DNA from: an uncultured Megamonas sp.
GTDB taxonomy: Bacteria > Bacillota > Negativicutes > Selenomonadales > Selenomonadaceae
Assembly (NCBI GenBank): GCA_900554895.1
Contig: USIX01000005.1
Coordinates: 1-35,657 of the forward strand
DNA: 35,657 nt
Direction of reading: 5' to 3'
Position 1 is the first letter of the stretch, and every line of letters starts with the position of its first letter. Shown here piece after piece: positions 15,043 through 22,635 of this stretch. Made by a program: the position numbers and the translations under genes. The notes under the pieces are model-generated. The model had not been told where the DNA came from. It searched no databases and was given only the letters and a program-made list of their open reading frames with translations.

Positions 15043-15933
15043 ATGCTTTTGCGGCAGATTAAATATTTTATAACGGTAGTGGAATGCAACAGTTTCACGG
15101 AGGCGGCGGAACAGTGCTATATTTCCCAGTCGGCGATATCCCAGCAGATACGGGCATTGGAAGATGATATCGGGGTAAAGCTGATTAAAAGGGAAAACCG
15201 CAAATTTTATCTGACCGATGCGGGCGAGTATTTTTACCGTTACGGTAAGGAACTTTTAAACAGAGCGGAAGAGATAAAGCGGGAAACGTATAATATCGGT
15301 AAGAATAATAAATTGCAGCTTAAAATAGGTTATTTAAACTGTTATGGCGGGGGGGAACTGCAAAAAGCGATTGCCGCTTTTTATGAAAAATTTCCGGAAG
15401 TCGTAATTCATATTCTAAACGGCAGTCATGAGGATTTATATTATTTTCTGCGCGACAGTGAAGCCGATATAATATTGAGTGACCAGCGCAGAGCTTTTTC
15501 CGATGAATATGTAAATCTGCATCTCGTATACGGAAAATGTTATGTTAAAGTGGCAAATAATAATATTTTGGCGAAAAAAGAAATCGTTACGCTCAGTGAT
15601 TTGAAGCGAATACCGTGCATTCTCGTTACGTCAAAAGAACAGCAGGAAAATGAACAGGATTTTTATCAAAATACGCTCGGTTTCAATACGAAGTTTCTAT
15701 TTGCCAGAACGTTGGAGGAAGCACGTCTTATGACTATTGCCAATCGTGGCTTTATGCCGGTTGAGCTGATAAAGGAGGAACAGGAAAAAAACGGGCTGCT
15801 TTGCAGGATTCCTCTTTATCGCGGCGAAAAACAGATACAGCGTAATTACTGTGCTTTTTGGCGAAAGGACAATACGAATTTTTATATTGAAGAATTTGCT
15901 AAAATACTGCAAAATTTATTTAAAAGCAAATAA
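15043..15933 (+). CDS. LysR-type transcriptional regulator
   Basis: 296-aa LTTR. The N-terminal winged helix-turn-helix is textbook: LRQIKYFITVVECNSFTEAAEQCYISQSAISQQIRALEDDIG, followed by the linker helix and an effector-binding periplasmic-binding-like domain from about residue 90. The ATG at 15043 has GAGGTGA 5 bp upstream and gives the normal N-terminus; the frame is open back to 14995 without a ribosome site. It is divergent from the SDR gene and likely regulates it and itself. The effector is unknown; CysB-like or CatM-like specificity cannot be judged. Confidence 0.93.
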   Translation: MLLRQIKYFITVVECNSFTEAAEQCYISQSAISQQIRALEDDIGVKLIKRENRKFYLTDAGEYFYRYGKELLNRAEEIKRETYNIGKNNKLQLKIGYLNCYGGGELQKAIAAFYEKFPEVVIHILNGSHEDLYYFLRDSEADIILSDQRRAFSDEYVNLHLVYGKCYVKVANNNILAKKEIVTLSDLKRIPCILVTSKEQQENEQDFYQNTLGFNTKFLFARTLEEARLMTIANRGFMPVELIKEEQEKNGLLCRIPLYRGEKQIQRNYCAFWRKDNTNFYIEEFAKILQNLFKSK

Positions 15934-15974
15934 TAAAAGGCTGTAATACCGTTAATAGTATTACAGCCTTTTTC
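15934..15974. terminator. Bidirectional terminator
   Basis: AAAAGGCTGTAATAC pairs with GTATTACAGCCTTTTT (15935-15973), between the LysR gene and the convergent alcohol dehydrogenase. Confidence 0.92.
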
Positions 15975-17051
15975 TTAGTCATTATAGATAACAGGTTTAA
16001 TCAGGGAACGGTCGTGATTTAAAAACAAATTCATAGCTTCCGGAATTTTGTCCATGCCGTGATAGCGATAAGTAATCAGTTTTTCCGGCTGAATGCGTCC
16101 GTAGGAAATAAGCTGTGCCATGCGGCTCATTAAAAGACGTCCGCCGCCGCATCCTACGCCTTTGATTGTTTTATCGGCATAACCGAAACCCCAGTCGGCA
16201 GGATTGATTAAAATCGGCTGACCGCCGAAATACGCGCTCAGGTTTACGAGTGTTCCGCCGCTTTTGAGTATTTTAAGTCCTTTGTTCAATTCTTTCGCTC
16301 CGCCGCCGCAAAGTATGACTTTGTCAACTAAACCGTGATTTATTTCAATTATTTTATCGAGATAATTTTCATTGTGGTAATCGATTAAATCGGTAGCACC
16401 GTACTGCTTAGCGACATCAAAGCAGACTTTGCGCGAGCCGATGGCAAAAATTCTGCCGGCACCGTGCAGCACGCAGGCGCGAACAGCAGTAAGACCGACA
16501 GGACCGATACCGAGAACGGCTACCGTTTCACCGAATTGTAAATCAAGTGCTTCTACACCGGTAAATGCCGTGCACATCATATCCGGCACCATAACAGCCT
16601 GTTCCATGGAAACATTGTCAGGAATATGGGCAAGGTTCATATCAGCGTCGCGAATGTAATACTGTTCGACGAATGAACCGCCACGGTCGGGGTAATCAAT
16701 GCCCCAGTACATATTGTCCGATTTCATTTTGGCGTGTCCATCCTGCGCTTCAAGGCTTCTCCATATAGGCATGACGGCACAGGCGATAACACGGTCACCG
16801 ACTTTGAAATCATGGACGTCGGAACCGACTTCGGTAATAACGCCGCACATTTCATGACCGACAGCTTTGCCGAGAAGATACGGCAGAGATTGGCAGCCCG
16901 TAGCGCATAAATGGGCATCACTTGTACAAGGAGACCAGATTTCCGGACGGATTAGCGCGCCGGTTGATACGATTTGTTCAGGCAGAGCACAATCGTTGCG
17001 CATTTCCATTTGATTTTTTCCGGAGATGACAACACCTTTCATTTTTTTCAT
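15975..17051 (-). CDS. Zinc-dependent secondary alcohol dehydrogenase (NADP type)
   Basis: 358-aa medium-chain dehydrogenase very like the Thermoanaerobacter/Clostridium isopropanol dehydrogenases, which interconvert ketones or aldehydes and secondary alcohols. Catalytic zinc ligands are Cys42 (PCTSDAH), His66 (VGHE) and Asp157 (VPDMM); the four-Cys structural zinc lobe is absent, as in that subfamily. The coenzyme loop GIGPVG is at 181-186, and Gly205-Ser206-Arg207 sits where this subfamily contacts the NADP 2'-phosphate. Segments such as DADMNLAHIPDN and AVLGIGPVGLTAV are near-identical to the thermophile enzymes. AAGGTTG lies upstream. Its promoter has a 19-bp MerR-type spacer. Confidence 0.94.
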   Translation of the reverse strand: MKKMKGVVISGKNQMEMRNDCALPEQIVSTGALIRPEIWSPCTSDAHLCATGCQSLPYLLGKAVGHEMCGVITEVGSDVHDFKVGDRVIACAVMPIWRSLEAQDGHAKMKSDNMYWGIDYPDRGGSFVEQYYIRDADMNLAHIPDNVSMEQAVMVPDMMCTAFTGVEALDLQFGETVAVLGIGPVGLTAVRACVLHGAGRIFAIGSRKVCFDVAKQYGATDLIDYHNENYLDKIIEINHGLVDKVILCGGGAKELNKGLKILKSGGTLVNLSAYFGGQPILINPADWGFGYADKTIKGVGCGGGRLLMSRMAQLISYGRIQPEKLITYRYHGMDKIPEAMNLFLNHDRSLIKPVIYND

Positions 17052-17117
17052 ACAATCAACCTTCTAACGATAATAAAATTACAGTTTGATGTTTTGAGAT
17101 TATCTGGACACAGTTTT

Positions 17118-17148
17118 AGTATAGAACCCGGTAGTAACTATCGGTCAA
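17118..17148 (-). promoter_or_regulatory. MerR-type promoter of the alcohol dehydrogenase
   Basis: Minus strand TTGACC (17148-17143), 19 bp, TATACT (17123-17118). The spacer holds the dyad ACCGATAGT/ACTACCGGGT. A 19-bp spacer with a central dyad is diagnostic of promoters activated by MerR-family proteins through DNA untwisting. Confidence 0.75.
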
Positions 17149-17297
17149 GCAATTATTTCGTTATGTATGAATTTTTCATATAAGTTTTACTTATTAGTAG
17201 TCATTGTAATTGAAATTGCTGTTCGGTCTGTCATTTTTTAAAATGAAATTATCAAGGAACAGTTAATTTAAGTATTTTATAGAGAGAAGGTTTTATT

Positions 17298-18302
17298 ATG
17301 AAAAATTTTACACGGCGCGATTTTTTCAAATTGGCGGGTTCCGCGGCACTCGGTATGGCGGCATATAATTTTACGGGATTTCAGAAAAGTTTTGCTCAAA
17401 GTCCCGTTATCGGCAGTCAGCAGATAACAAATCCGGCATCAGGCACTTCTTATGCTAAGGTTTATTTCACCAAGCATATTGACGCCGACCATTTAATTAA
17501 GCTGTATAGCATGGTCAACGAAGGAATTTACGGCAAAGTGGCGATAAAACTGCATACGGGTGAAAAAAACGGTCCGAATATTCTGCCGCGCGATATGGTA
17601 AGAGCTTTTAAAAGCAGTATTCCGAACAGCAATATCGTAGAAACGAATACGTATTACAAGGGCGACAGAGATACTACGGAAAAGCACCGCGAAACGCTCA
17701 GAGTAAACGGCTGGACCTTCTGTCCGGTTGATATCATGGACGAGGACGGAGCCGTAATGCTGTCGGTACGCGGCGGCAGGCATTTTAAGGAAATGTCCGT
17801 CGGCAAAAATATGCTCAATTATGATTCTATGGTAGTGCTCACACATTTTAAAGGGCATACTTCCGGCGGCTTCGGCGGTTCGCTCAAAAATATCGCTATT
17901 GGCTGTGCCGATGCCAAAGTCGGCAAAAAAATGCAGCACGGCGACGGGTTTACGATAAAGAAAGCTCAGTTTCAGGAAAATATGACGGAGTCGGCGAAGG
18001 CGACGATTGATTATTTCGGCAAACATATCGTATTTCTCAATGTAATGCGCCGTATGTCCGTCGATTGCGACTGTGCCGGAGTCGGAGCGGCGGAGCCGAC
18101 AATTCCCGATATCGGCATGGTGGCTTCTACTGATTTACTGGCAGTTGACCAGGCGTGCGTGGATTTGGTATATGCCCGTCCGGAAAACGAACGGCATGAT
18201 TTGGTGGAACGCATTGAAACGAGAGAGGGATTGCGCCAGCTGTCGTACATGAAAGAACTTAAAATGGGCAATGATAAGTACCGGCTGATTTCCATTGATT
18301 GA
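17298..18302 (+). CDS. Tat-exported DUF362 protein
   Basis: 334 aa. The N-terminus has a twin-arginine signal, TRRDFFKLAGSAALGMAAY, with cleavage likely after SFA near residue 34, so the folded protein is exported. The body is a DUF362 domain (KVAIKLHTGEKNGPNIL, VLTHFKGHTSGGFGGSLKNIAIGCA), a family often linked with ferredoxin-type iron-sulfur proteins. No Cys-rich 4Fe-4S motif is complete here; CDCAG near residue 257 is the only Cys cluster. Tat export suggests a cofactor is inserted in the cytoplasm. It precedes two flavodoxin genes, and flavodoxin lipoproteins would share its compartment. Confidence 0.85.
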   Translation: MKNFTRRDFFKLAGSAALGMAAYNFTGFQKSFAQSPVIGSQQITNPASGTSYAKVYFTKHIDADHLIKLYSMVNEGIYGKVAIKLHTGEKNGPNILPRDMVRAFKSSIPNSNIVETNTYYKGDRDTTEKHRETLRVNGWTFCPVDIMDEDGAVMLSVRGGRHFKEMSVGKNMLNYDSMVVLTHFKGHTSGGFGGSLKNIAIGCADAKVGKKMQHGDGFTIKKAQFQENMTESAKATIDYFGKHIVFLNVMRRMSVDCDCAGVGAAEPTIPDIGMVASTDLLAVDQACVDLVYARPENERHDLVERIETREGLRQLSYMKELKMGNDKYRLISID

Positions 18303-18313
18303 TGATAAAACTG

Positions 18314-18344
18314 TTGACTTAGAGTACGGTTAAAGTATTAATAT
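18314..18344 (+). promoter_or_regulatory. MerR-type promoter of the flavodoxin lipoprotein
   Basis: TTGACT (18314-18319), 19 bp, TAATAT (18339-18344). Spacer dyad CTTAGAGT and GGTTAAAG. Confidence 0.65.
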
Positions 18345-18381
18345 ATTAATCAGATAAAATCAACGGAAAGAAGGTATCGGC

Positions 18382-19044
18382 ATGAAAAAAATATTCTGGA
18401 TAATTTTCACGGTAGTAGTATTATGTTCCGCTATGGGGTGCGGCTATACGAATGAAAAACAGGAACAGCCGTCAATTCCCTCTGCAAGAGAACAGACGGC
18501 AGAGCAGATAGCTGATAAGCCGAAAATTTTGATAGCGTATTTTTCACGTACGGGCGAAAATTCCCAAGTAGGCTATATAGAAAAAGGCAATACGGAAATA
18601 GTAGCTGAAATGATAGCCGACGAAACGGGTGGAGATTTATTCAAAATCGACCCAGTAAATCCGTATCCTGACGATTATAAACAGTGTGTAGATATCGCTA
18701 AGACGGAAAAGGAAAACAACGCTCGTCCGCAGATAAAAGGTACAGTGGATAATATGCAGGATTATGATGTAATCTTTTTAGGTTATCCGATTTGGTGGGG
18801 TGATATGCCTATGGCAGTATATACATTCCTTGAGGGCTACGATTTTAACGGAAAGACGATTATTCCGTTTGCAACACATGAGGGAAGCGGTCTTGGCAAT
18901 ACGCCCGACAATATAGCGAAAGAGTGCAGCGGTGCTAAAATCTTGAAAGGTCTTGAGATGCGCGGCAGGCAGGCACAGAACGAACAGGGTAAAGCAAGAC
19001 AGGACGTTATCGATTGGTTAAAACAGCTTAATATTATATCTTGA
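18382..19044 (+). CDS. Flavodoxin-like lipoprotein
   Basis: 220 aa. A signal sequence with lipobox AMGC (MKKIFWIIFTVVVLCSAMGC) anchors it outside the membrane, with a Gln/Pro/Ala-rich linker to about residue 48. The flavodoxin_4 domain starts ILIAYFSRTGENSQ, with the aromatic FMN loop LGYPIWWGDMPMAVYTF and FATHEGSGLG. It is longer than the paralog at 19104 because of the anchor and carries an insert after the first loop (VGYIEKGNTEIV) typical of a distinct flavodoxin_4 subgroup. AAGAAGG precedes the start by 7 bp. It is likely transcribed from the 19-bp-spacer promoter upstream. Confidence 0.9.
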   Translation: MKKIFWIIFTVVVLCSAMGCGYTNEKQEQPSIPSAREQTAEQIADKPKILIAYFSRTGENSQVGYIEKGNTEIVAEMIADETGGDLFKIDPVNPYPDDYKQCVDIAKTEKENNARPQIKGTVDNMQDYDVIFLGYPIWWGDMPMAVYTFLEGYDFNGKTIIPFATHEGSGLGNTPDNIAKECSGAKILKGLEMRGRQAQNEQGKARQDVIDWLKQLNIIS

Positions 19045-19071
19045 CTTAAAGTCAACTTAAAGTAGTAGGAT
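19041..19071 (+). promoter_or_regulatory. MerR-type promoter of the cytoplasmic flavodoxin
   Basis: TTGACT (19041-19046), 19 bp, TAGGAT (19066-19071). The spacer contains ACTTAAAGT-CA-ACTTAAAGT, a near-palindromic dyad. The -35 overlaps the stop codon of the upstream gene. Confidence 0.65.
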
Positions 19072-19103
19072 AAATATAGGTTGATTTTAAGGAGTGATTG
19101 TTT

Positions 19104-19580
19104 ATGAAAACTTTAGTAGCTTATTTCTCCGCCAGCGGACAGACGGCAAGACTGGCAAAGACCATTGCTGATGTAACGGGCGGCGACCTTTTTGAAATAG
19201 AACCGGCAGAAAAATATACTTCCGCTGATTTGAACTGGAATGACAGTCAAAGCCGCAGCAGCAGGGAAATGAATGACGCTTCTTCCCGTCCGGCTATTTC
19301 TGGAAAAGTTGCTGATATGAGTAAATATGATACAGTATTTATCGGTTTTCCGATTTGGTGGTATGTAGCACCGCGCATTATTCAGACTTTCCTGGAAAGT
19401 TATGATTTTTCCGGCAAGACTATAATTCCGTTTGCTACTTCTGGCGGCAGCGGTATGGGTAAGACAAATAGCGTACTGCAAAAATCCTGTCCGGCTTCAG
19501 TTAATTTGAAGGAGGGCAGACGCATGAGCAGCAGAGAAAGCGCGTCTTCCGTGAAAAAATGGATTGATAGCTTAAATTAA
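19104..19580 (+). CDS. Flavodoxin
   Basis: 158-aa soluble flavodoxin_4 protein. KTLVAYFSASGQTARLAKTIA binds the FMN phosphate; FIGFPIWWYVAPRIIQTF is the aromatic loop; FATSGGSGMGKTNSVLQKSC is the third. Unlike its two relatives in the window it has no signal peptide, so it acts in the cytoplasm. The ATG at 19104 has AAGGAGTG upstream; a TTG at 19098 is less likely. It overlaps nothing and has its own MerR-type promoter. It resembles the protein at 12620 more than that at 18382 (for example DLxWNDSQSR/DLRYNDDTTR, APRxIxTFxESYDFSGK). Confidence 0.93.
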   Translation: MKTLVAYFSASGQTARLAKTIADVTGGDLFEIEPAEKYTSADLNWNDSQSRSSREMNDASSRPAISGKVADMSKYDTVFIGFPIWWYVAPRIIQTFLESYDFSGKTIIPFATSGGSGMGKTNSVLQKSCPASVNLKEGRRMSSRESASSVKKWIDSLN

Positions 19581-19591
19581 TGACTGAAATA

Positions 19592-19627
19592 TAAAAGGCG
19601 AGAACATGAAAGTTCTCGCCTTTTTGT
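19592..19627. terminator. Terminator after the flavodoxin gene
   Basis: AAAAGGCGAGAAC pairs with GTTCTCGCCTTTTT around a 6-nt loop; also placed to stop the convergent hsp20 transcript. Confidence 0.92.
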
Positions 19628-19639
19628 TATTTATTTAAG

Positions 19640-20089
19640 TCAGTCGATATTTATTTGACTGGAGGAGGAGATAGTGGTCTTCGGTAAAGTTATTTTCAAA
19701 ATTCCGTCAGTATATTCAGCTTTAGAATTTGCTTTATCTATCTGACCTACATAGAAACTTCTCTGCACTGTACCGTAATAGCGTTCTTTGCAGATATAAT
19801 TGTGCTGCTTGTCGCTATTATCCGTTTCTTTATTCATTACAGCTTTGATAGTTAAATAATCATTTTGGTAATCAAGCTGGATATCTTCTTTTTTTGTTCC
19901 CGGAAGTTCGGCAGTTAGTTCATAGCTGTCGCCGGTGTCTTTTACATCAACTTTGAAAGAATTCATATTCTGTATCGGTGCAAAAGCTTTTTGAAAGAAT
20001 GGTTCATTGAAAACGTCGAAAATGGACGGGAAAGTATTTTCTTCTCTATTAGCAGGATTATTAAACATGAAAGGAACTAAACCAAACAT
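19640..20089 (-). CDS. Small heat shock protein Hsp20 (copy 2)
   Basis: 149-aa ATP-independent chaperone that holds unfolding proteins. The alpha-crystallin domain spans about residues 45-145 (FKVDVKDTGDSYELTAELPGTKKEDIQLDYQNDYLTI ... GILKITLPK). The GIL anchor near residue 135 is IL-containing as usual. The N-terminal arm MFGLVPF is shared with the upstream paralog. The ATG at 20089 is 10 bp after GGAGG; the frame extends to a TTG at 20104 that lies before the ribosome site and is rejected. It is second in a tandem pair and probably co-transcribed, with a possible extra promoter in the gap. Confidence 0.93.
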   Translation of the reverse strand: MFGLVPFMFNNPANREENTFPSIFDVFNEPFFQKAFAPIQNMNSFKVDVKDTGDSYELTAELPGTKKEDIQLDYQNDYLTIKAVMNKETDNSDKQHNYICKERYYGTVQRSFYVGQIDKANSKAEYTDGILKITLPKTTISSSSQINID

Positions 20090-20124
20090 AAGGCAAACCT
20101 CCAATTTTTTAATGTAAACAAAAA

Positions 20125-20137
20125 ATCAAAAAGTCAA
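20125..20137. promoter_or_regulatory. Operator-like motif between hsp20 genes
   Basis: ATCAAAAAGTCAA, one base different from GTCAAAAAGTCAA at 20656 and 20805. See the hsp20 control region. Confidence 0.5.
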
Positions 20138-20154
20138 ATTAATGGCTGAAAAAA

Positions 20155-20622
20155 TCAGTCAACGCTTATTGTCGTTGCTGTTTCCTGTTTAACTGCTTTC
20201 GGCAGTGTAACAGTCAAGATACCGTCTTTATATGCAGCTTTGATATTGGCTGCATCGATATCATCGATATAGAAGCTGCGTTGCATTTCACCATAGTAAC
20301 GTTCACGGCGCAGATATTTTTCCGCCGTTTTATCGTTATTGGCGTCAGTATTTTCGGCAGGCTGTTCGCCTTTATTTACGACGGTCTTTACTGTAAGATA
20401 GCCCTTATCGTAGCTTAAAGAAATATTTTCTTTTTTGATACCCGGAAGTTCAGCGGAAAGTTCGTAAGCAGAACCTAAATCTTTGACATCGACTTTAAAA
20501 GATTTCGTATTTGAAAACGGTGTTAAAGAATTGTGGAAAAAAGGTTCATTGAAAACATCGAATAAGCTGTTAAAGTCATCATCTTTAGAAAGATTTTTTG
20601 CAAATGGAACTAAACCAAACAT
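20155..20622 (-). CDS. Small heat shock protein Hsp20 (copy 1)
   Basis: 155-aa paralog of the gene at 19640, with the same MFGLVPF start and a nearly parallel alpha-crystallin domain (FKVDVKDLGSAYELSAELPGIKKENISLSYDKGYLTV). It has an insert of Asn/Asp/Thr-rich residues (ENTDANNDKTAEKY) in the loop before the RERYYG strand. The chosen ATG at 20622 is 10 bp after GGAGG. An in-frame ATG at 20637 overlaps the ribosome site. It is the promoter-proximal gene of the pair, controlled by the complex region 20656-20839. The two copies suggest hetero-oligomers or division of labour; neither is inferred further. Confidence 0.93.
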   Translation of the reverse strand: MFGLVPFAKNLSKDDDFNSLFDVFNEPFFHNSLTPFSNTKSFKVDVKDLGSAYELSAELPGIKKENISLSYDKGYLTVKTVVNKGEQPAENTDANNDKTAEKYLRRERYYGEMQRSFYIDDIDAANIKAAYKDGILTVTLPKAVKQETATTISVD

Positions 20623-20655
20623 AAAGCAAACCTCCATTTAATAACAAATCTTAAA

Positions 20656-20839
20656 GTCAAAAAGTCAAATTTGATTTTAAGAAAAACGAACTTATCGAAT
20701 TTAAAAGTTCGTTTTGTTATTGTTTAAAATTTTATCGGTAAGAATTATAAGGGCTTTTCTTGTAAGCCCTTATCGTTCTTACAATTATTATTATACGCTA
20801 ATTAGTCAAAAAGTCAATAATTATTTTTGACTTTTTGAC
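20656..20839 (-). promoter_or_regulatory. hsp20 promoter, operators and structured leader
   Basis: Minus-strand promoter TTGACT (20817-20812), 16 bp, TATAAT (20795-20790). The -35 lies in a perfect 13-bp inverted repeat, GTCAAAAAGTCAA (20805-20817) and TTGACTTTTTGAC (20827-20839). GTCAAAAAGTCAA recurs at 20656-20668. The mRNA should begin near 20783, exactly at a 17-bp hairpin (20738-20782, GTAAGAA..AAGGGCTT arms with a small bulge). A second hairpin, AAAACGAACTT/AAGTTCGTTTT (20683-20715), is followed by U-rich sequence and looks like an attenuator. The motif resembles CtsR sites (GGTCAAA repeats) but with different spacing. Confidence 0.65.
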
Positions 20840-20869
20840 ATTTTTTTTTAGTTACCAAAAAGTGACTAG

Positions 20870-21010
20870 TTGACGTACTCCCCATAGCTAAAGCAAGGGG
20901 ATTCTGGGATACTGACGAACCTTGCTATCAAAAGACAGTCTTACGAGTTCTCTCCGCAATGGACAACGCCCTGCCCATATTCCCATATTATTATTTAACG
21001 AGAGAAAAAA
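20870..21010 (-). ncRNA. Probable TnpB guide RNA (omega RNA) at the right end
   Basis: In IS605-group elements the TnpB guide RNA is read through the 3' end of tnpB and the right end. By analogy it would cover about 20870-21010 on the minus strand, with its guide from the flanking bases read on the minus strand starting CTAGTCACTTTTTGG (20869 downwards). Extent inferred; no promoter is assigned. Confidence 0.5.
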
Positions 21011-22097
21011 TTCTTTCTCCCTCTTTCTTTATATTTATAGCGGCATTTAAATCCCTATCATGATGTTTGCCACATTTCGGACAAGTCCACTGTCTTATTC
21101 TTAAATCTTTGAGTTCTTTGTTTTGGTAGCTGCAATTACTGCACAACTGACTTGACGGGAAAAATTTATCTATTTCAACAACGCTCGAACCTGTCTTTTG
21201 GGCTTCATATTTCAATTTGTTCACAAAATCGGCAAAACCTAAATCGGATATTTTTCTGCCGTAGCGTTTCTGCATGGCTTTTAAATTTAAATTTTCAATA
21301 GAAATCAAAGCGTATTTACCGACAAGGTATTGCGCCGTTTTCCAATGAAAATCCTTTCGCATATTTGCTACTTTTTTATGCAGCCTTGCCAGGTTTATTC
21401 TCTCTTTTTGGCGATTATTGGAAGATTTCTGTTTCCGAGATAGATTGCGGTTAGTCTTAGCGATTAATTTTGCATTCTGCTTGAAAAACAGCGGGGAAAT
21501 GATATTGTTTCTCTCTGAACCTATGAGAAAATTTTTCAGTCCGAAGTCAAAACCGACGCTTTTACCTGTTCTTGTTAAGACTTCATTTTCATTGGTTTTA
21601 CAGGCAAAATATAAATAAATATCGCCTAACGCATCACGTTTAATGGTTACGGTTTGTATTTTTCCGTCAATATCCCGCGACTTAAAGTAACGGTATTTCT
21701 GATTGGCTATTCTGATAATATTTCCATCATACAGTTTCCAACCAGAAGTTTTCAAAGTATATGATTTATACTTGCGTACTTTCTTAAACGACGGCGGAGC
21801 CGAACGGATATTATGTTTCTGATTTCTGAAAAACAGCTTATAGGCACGGTCTATGCGCTGAGTTATCTCCTGAACTGCCTGCGAGCCGATTTCTTTAAGA
21901 TAGCTGAACTTTGCCAGCTTTTTCAATTTGGTTAAGTGATTTTGCAAAGCATAGATATTTAACGATTTTTTGAATAAACGATAATACCGTTTATGAATTG
22001 CAATGCAGTGATTATAAATGAGACCTGCCGCATTAATCTGTCTATGAAGTTTTTTGTTCCGTTTAGAATTGTACAATTTAAAGCAATAGGTTTTCAT
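20991..22097 (-). CDS. tnpB: TnpB RNA-guided endonuclease
   Basis: 368-aa TnpB, ancestor-like relative of Cas12, which uses an omega RNA to cut DNA next to a transposon-associated motif and helps the element persist. The RuvC triad is intact: Asp184 (GFDFGLKNF), Glu268 (SIENLNLKAM) and Asp349 (HDRDLNAAINI). The zinc finger Cys319-x2-Cys322 and Cys339-x2-Cys342 lies before the last Asp. The N-terminal helix-turn-helix region (INAAGLIYNHCIAIHKRYYR) is present. The length is slightly below the usual 380-400. GGTGAG lies upstream of the ATG, 16 bp after tnpA. Likely active. Confidence 0.95.
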   Translation of the reverse strand: MKTYCFKLYNSKRNKKLHRQINAAGLIYNHCIAIHKRYYRLFKKSLNIYALQNHLTKLKKLAKFSYLKEIGSQAVQEITQRIDRAYKLFFRNQKHNIRSAPPSFKKVRKYKSYTLKTSGWKLYDGNIIRIANQKYRYFKSRDIDGKIQTVTIKRDALGDIYLYFACKTNENEVLTRTGKSVGFDFGLKNFLIGSERNNIISPLFFKQNAKLIAKTNRNLSRKQKSSNNRQKERINLARLHKKVANMRKDFHWKTAQYLVGKYALISIENLNLKAMQKRYGRKISDLGFADFVNKLKYEAQKTGSSVVEIDKFFPSSQLCSNCSYQNKELKDLRIRQWTCPKCGKHHDRDLNAAINIKKEGERIFSLVK

Positions 22098-22113
22098 TTA
22101 TCTCACCGCCTTA

Positions 22114-22515
22114 TTATTTTTGTTTTTGATTTTCAATATATTGTTTTATTACAGATAATGGTGCTCTTCCAACGGTTGAACAAAAATAACTGTTTGTCCA
22201 AAGCGTAGGTATACGAGAACGAAGCCATGGATACTCCTGCCGCAAAATTCTTGATGTACGACCTTTTAGGGCTTTAACAGCTCTATGAATACCAAATTGC
22301 GGATCTACTTCTAAAAGAATGTGTACATGGTCGGGCATAACTTCCATTTCAATAATTTCCAATTGAAGTTCTTTTGCTATTTCATGTATAAGTTCTTTTA
22401 ATCTTGTGTCTACACCGTTTATTAATACCTTTCTACGATATTTAGGACACCATACAATATGATATTTACATGAATATATCACATTATGATTAGATTTATA
22501 AATTATTTTGCTCAT
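22114..22515 (-). CDS. tnpA: TnpA Y1 transposase (IS200/IS605 family)
   Basis: 133-aa single-strand transposase of the HUH superfamily. The HUH pair is His63-Val-His65 (MPDHVHILLEV) and the catalytic tyrosine is Tyr126 (IKQYIENQ). The core KYHIVWCPKYRRKVL is the typical start. The protein is complete, so the element should be able to move, given intact ends. No clear ribosome site precedes the ATG (TATATAGCTATGAGC), so translation may be weak, which is common for this family. Confidence 0.95.
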   Translation of the reverse strand: MSKIIYKSNHNVIYSCKYHIVWCPKYRRKVLINGVDTRLKELIHEIAKELQLEIIEMEVMPDHVHILLEVDPQFGIHRAVKALKGRTSRILRQEYPWLRSRIPTLWTNSYFCSTVGRAPLSVIKQYIENQKQK

Positions 22516-22635
22516 AGCTATATAATAGCATATAAATATAAAAAATTAAATAATCCGGCTTCAATTGCTTACGCAAATTTGCCGGACCTGCCTTATATCC
22601 CCAGCGCTAAAGCACGGGGCTTTACGGCACATTTG

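Larger units (their letters stand above)
20870..22635 (-). mobile_element. IS608-type IS200/IS605 element (about 1.77 kb)
   Basis: Complete element with tnpA and tnpB on the minus strand. Both ends have hairpins of the same form: CCCCATAGCTAAAGCAAGGGG at 20880-20900 (right end) and CCCCAGCGCTAAAGCACGGGG at 22599-22619 (left end). Read on the minus strand, the left hairpin is preceded by AAAG and the right one by GAAT, the guide tetranucleotides known for IS608; the right end stops at TCAA exactly 10 nt after the hairpin (20870), and TTAC (22639-22636) precedes the left end. These are the IS608 recognition features. There is no target duplication, as expected for single-strand transposition. 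Confidence 0.9.

Noticed and set aside
20656..20839. CtsR operator upstream of hsp20
   Set aside because: CtsR sites are GGTCAAA-NAN-GGTCAAA; here the half-sites are AGTCAAA with a 1-bp gap and also form an inverted repeat, so the name is not assigned.
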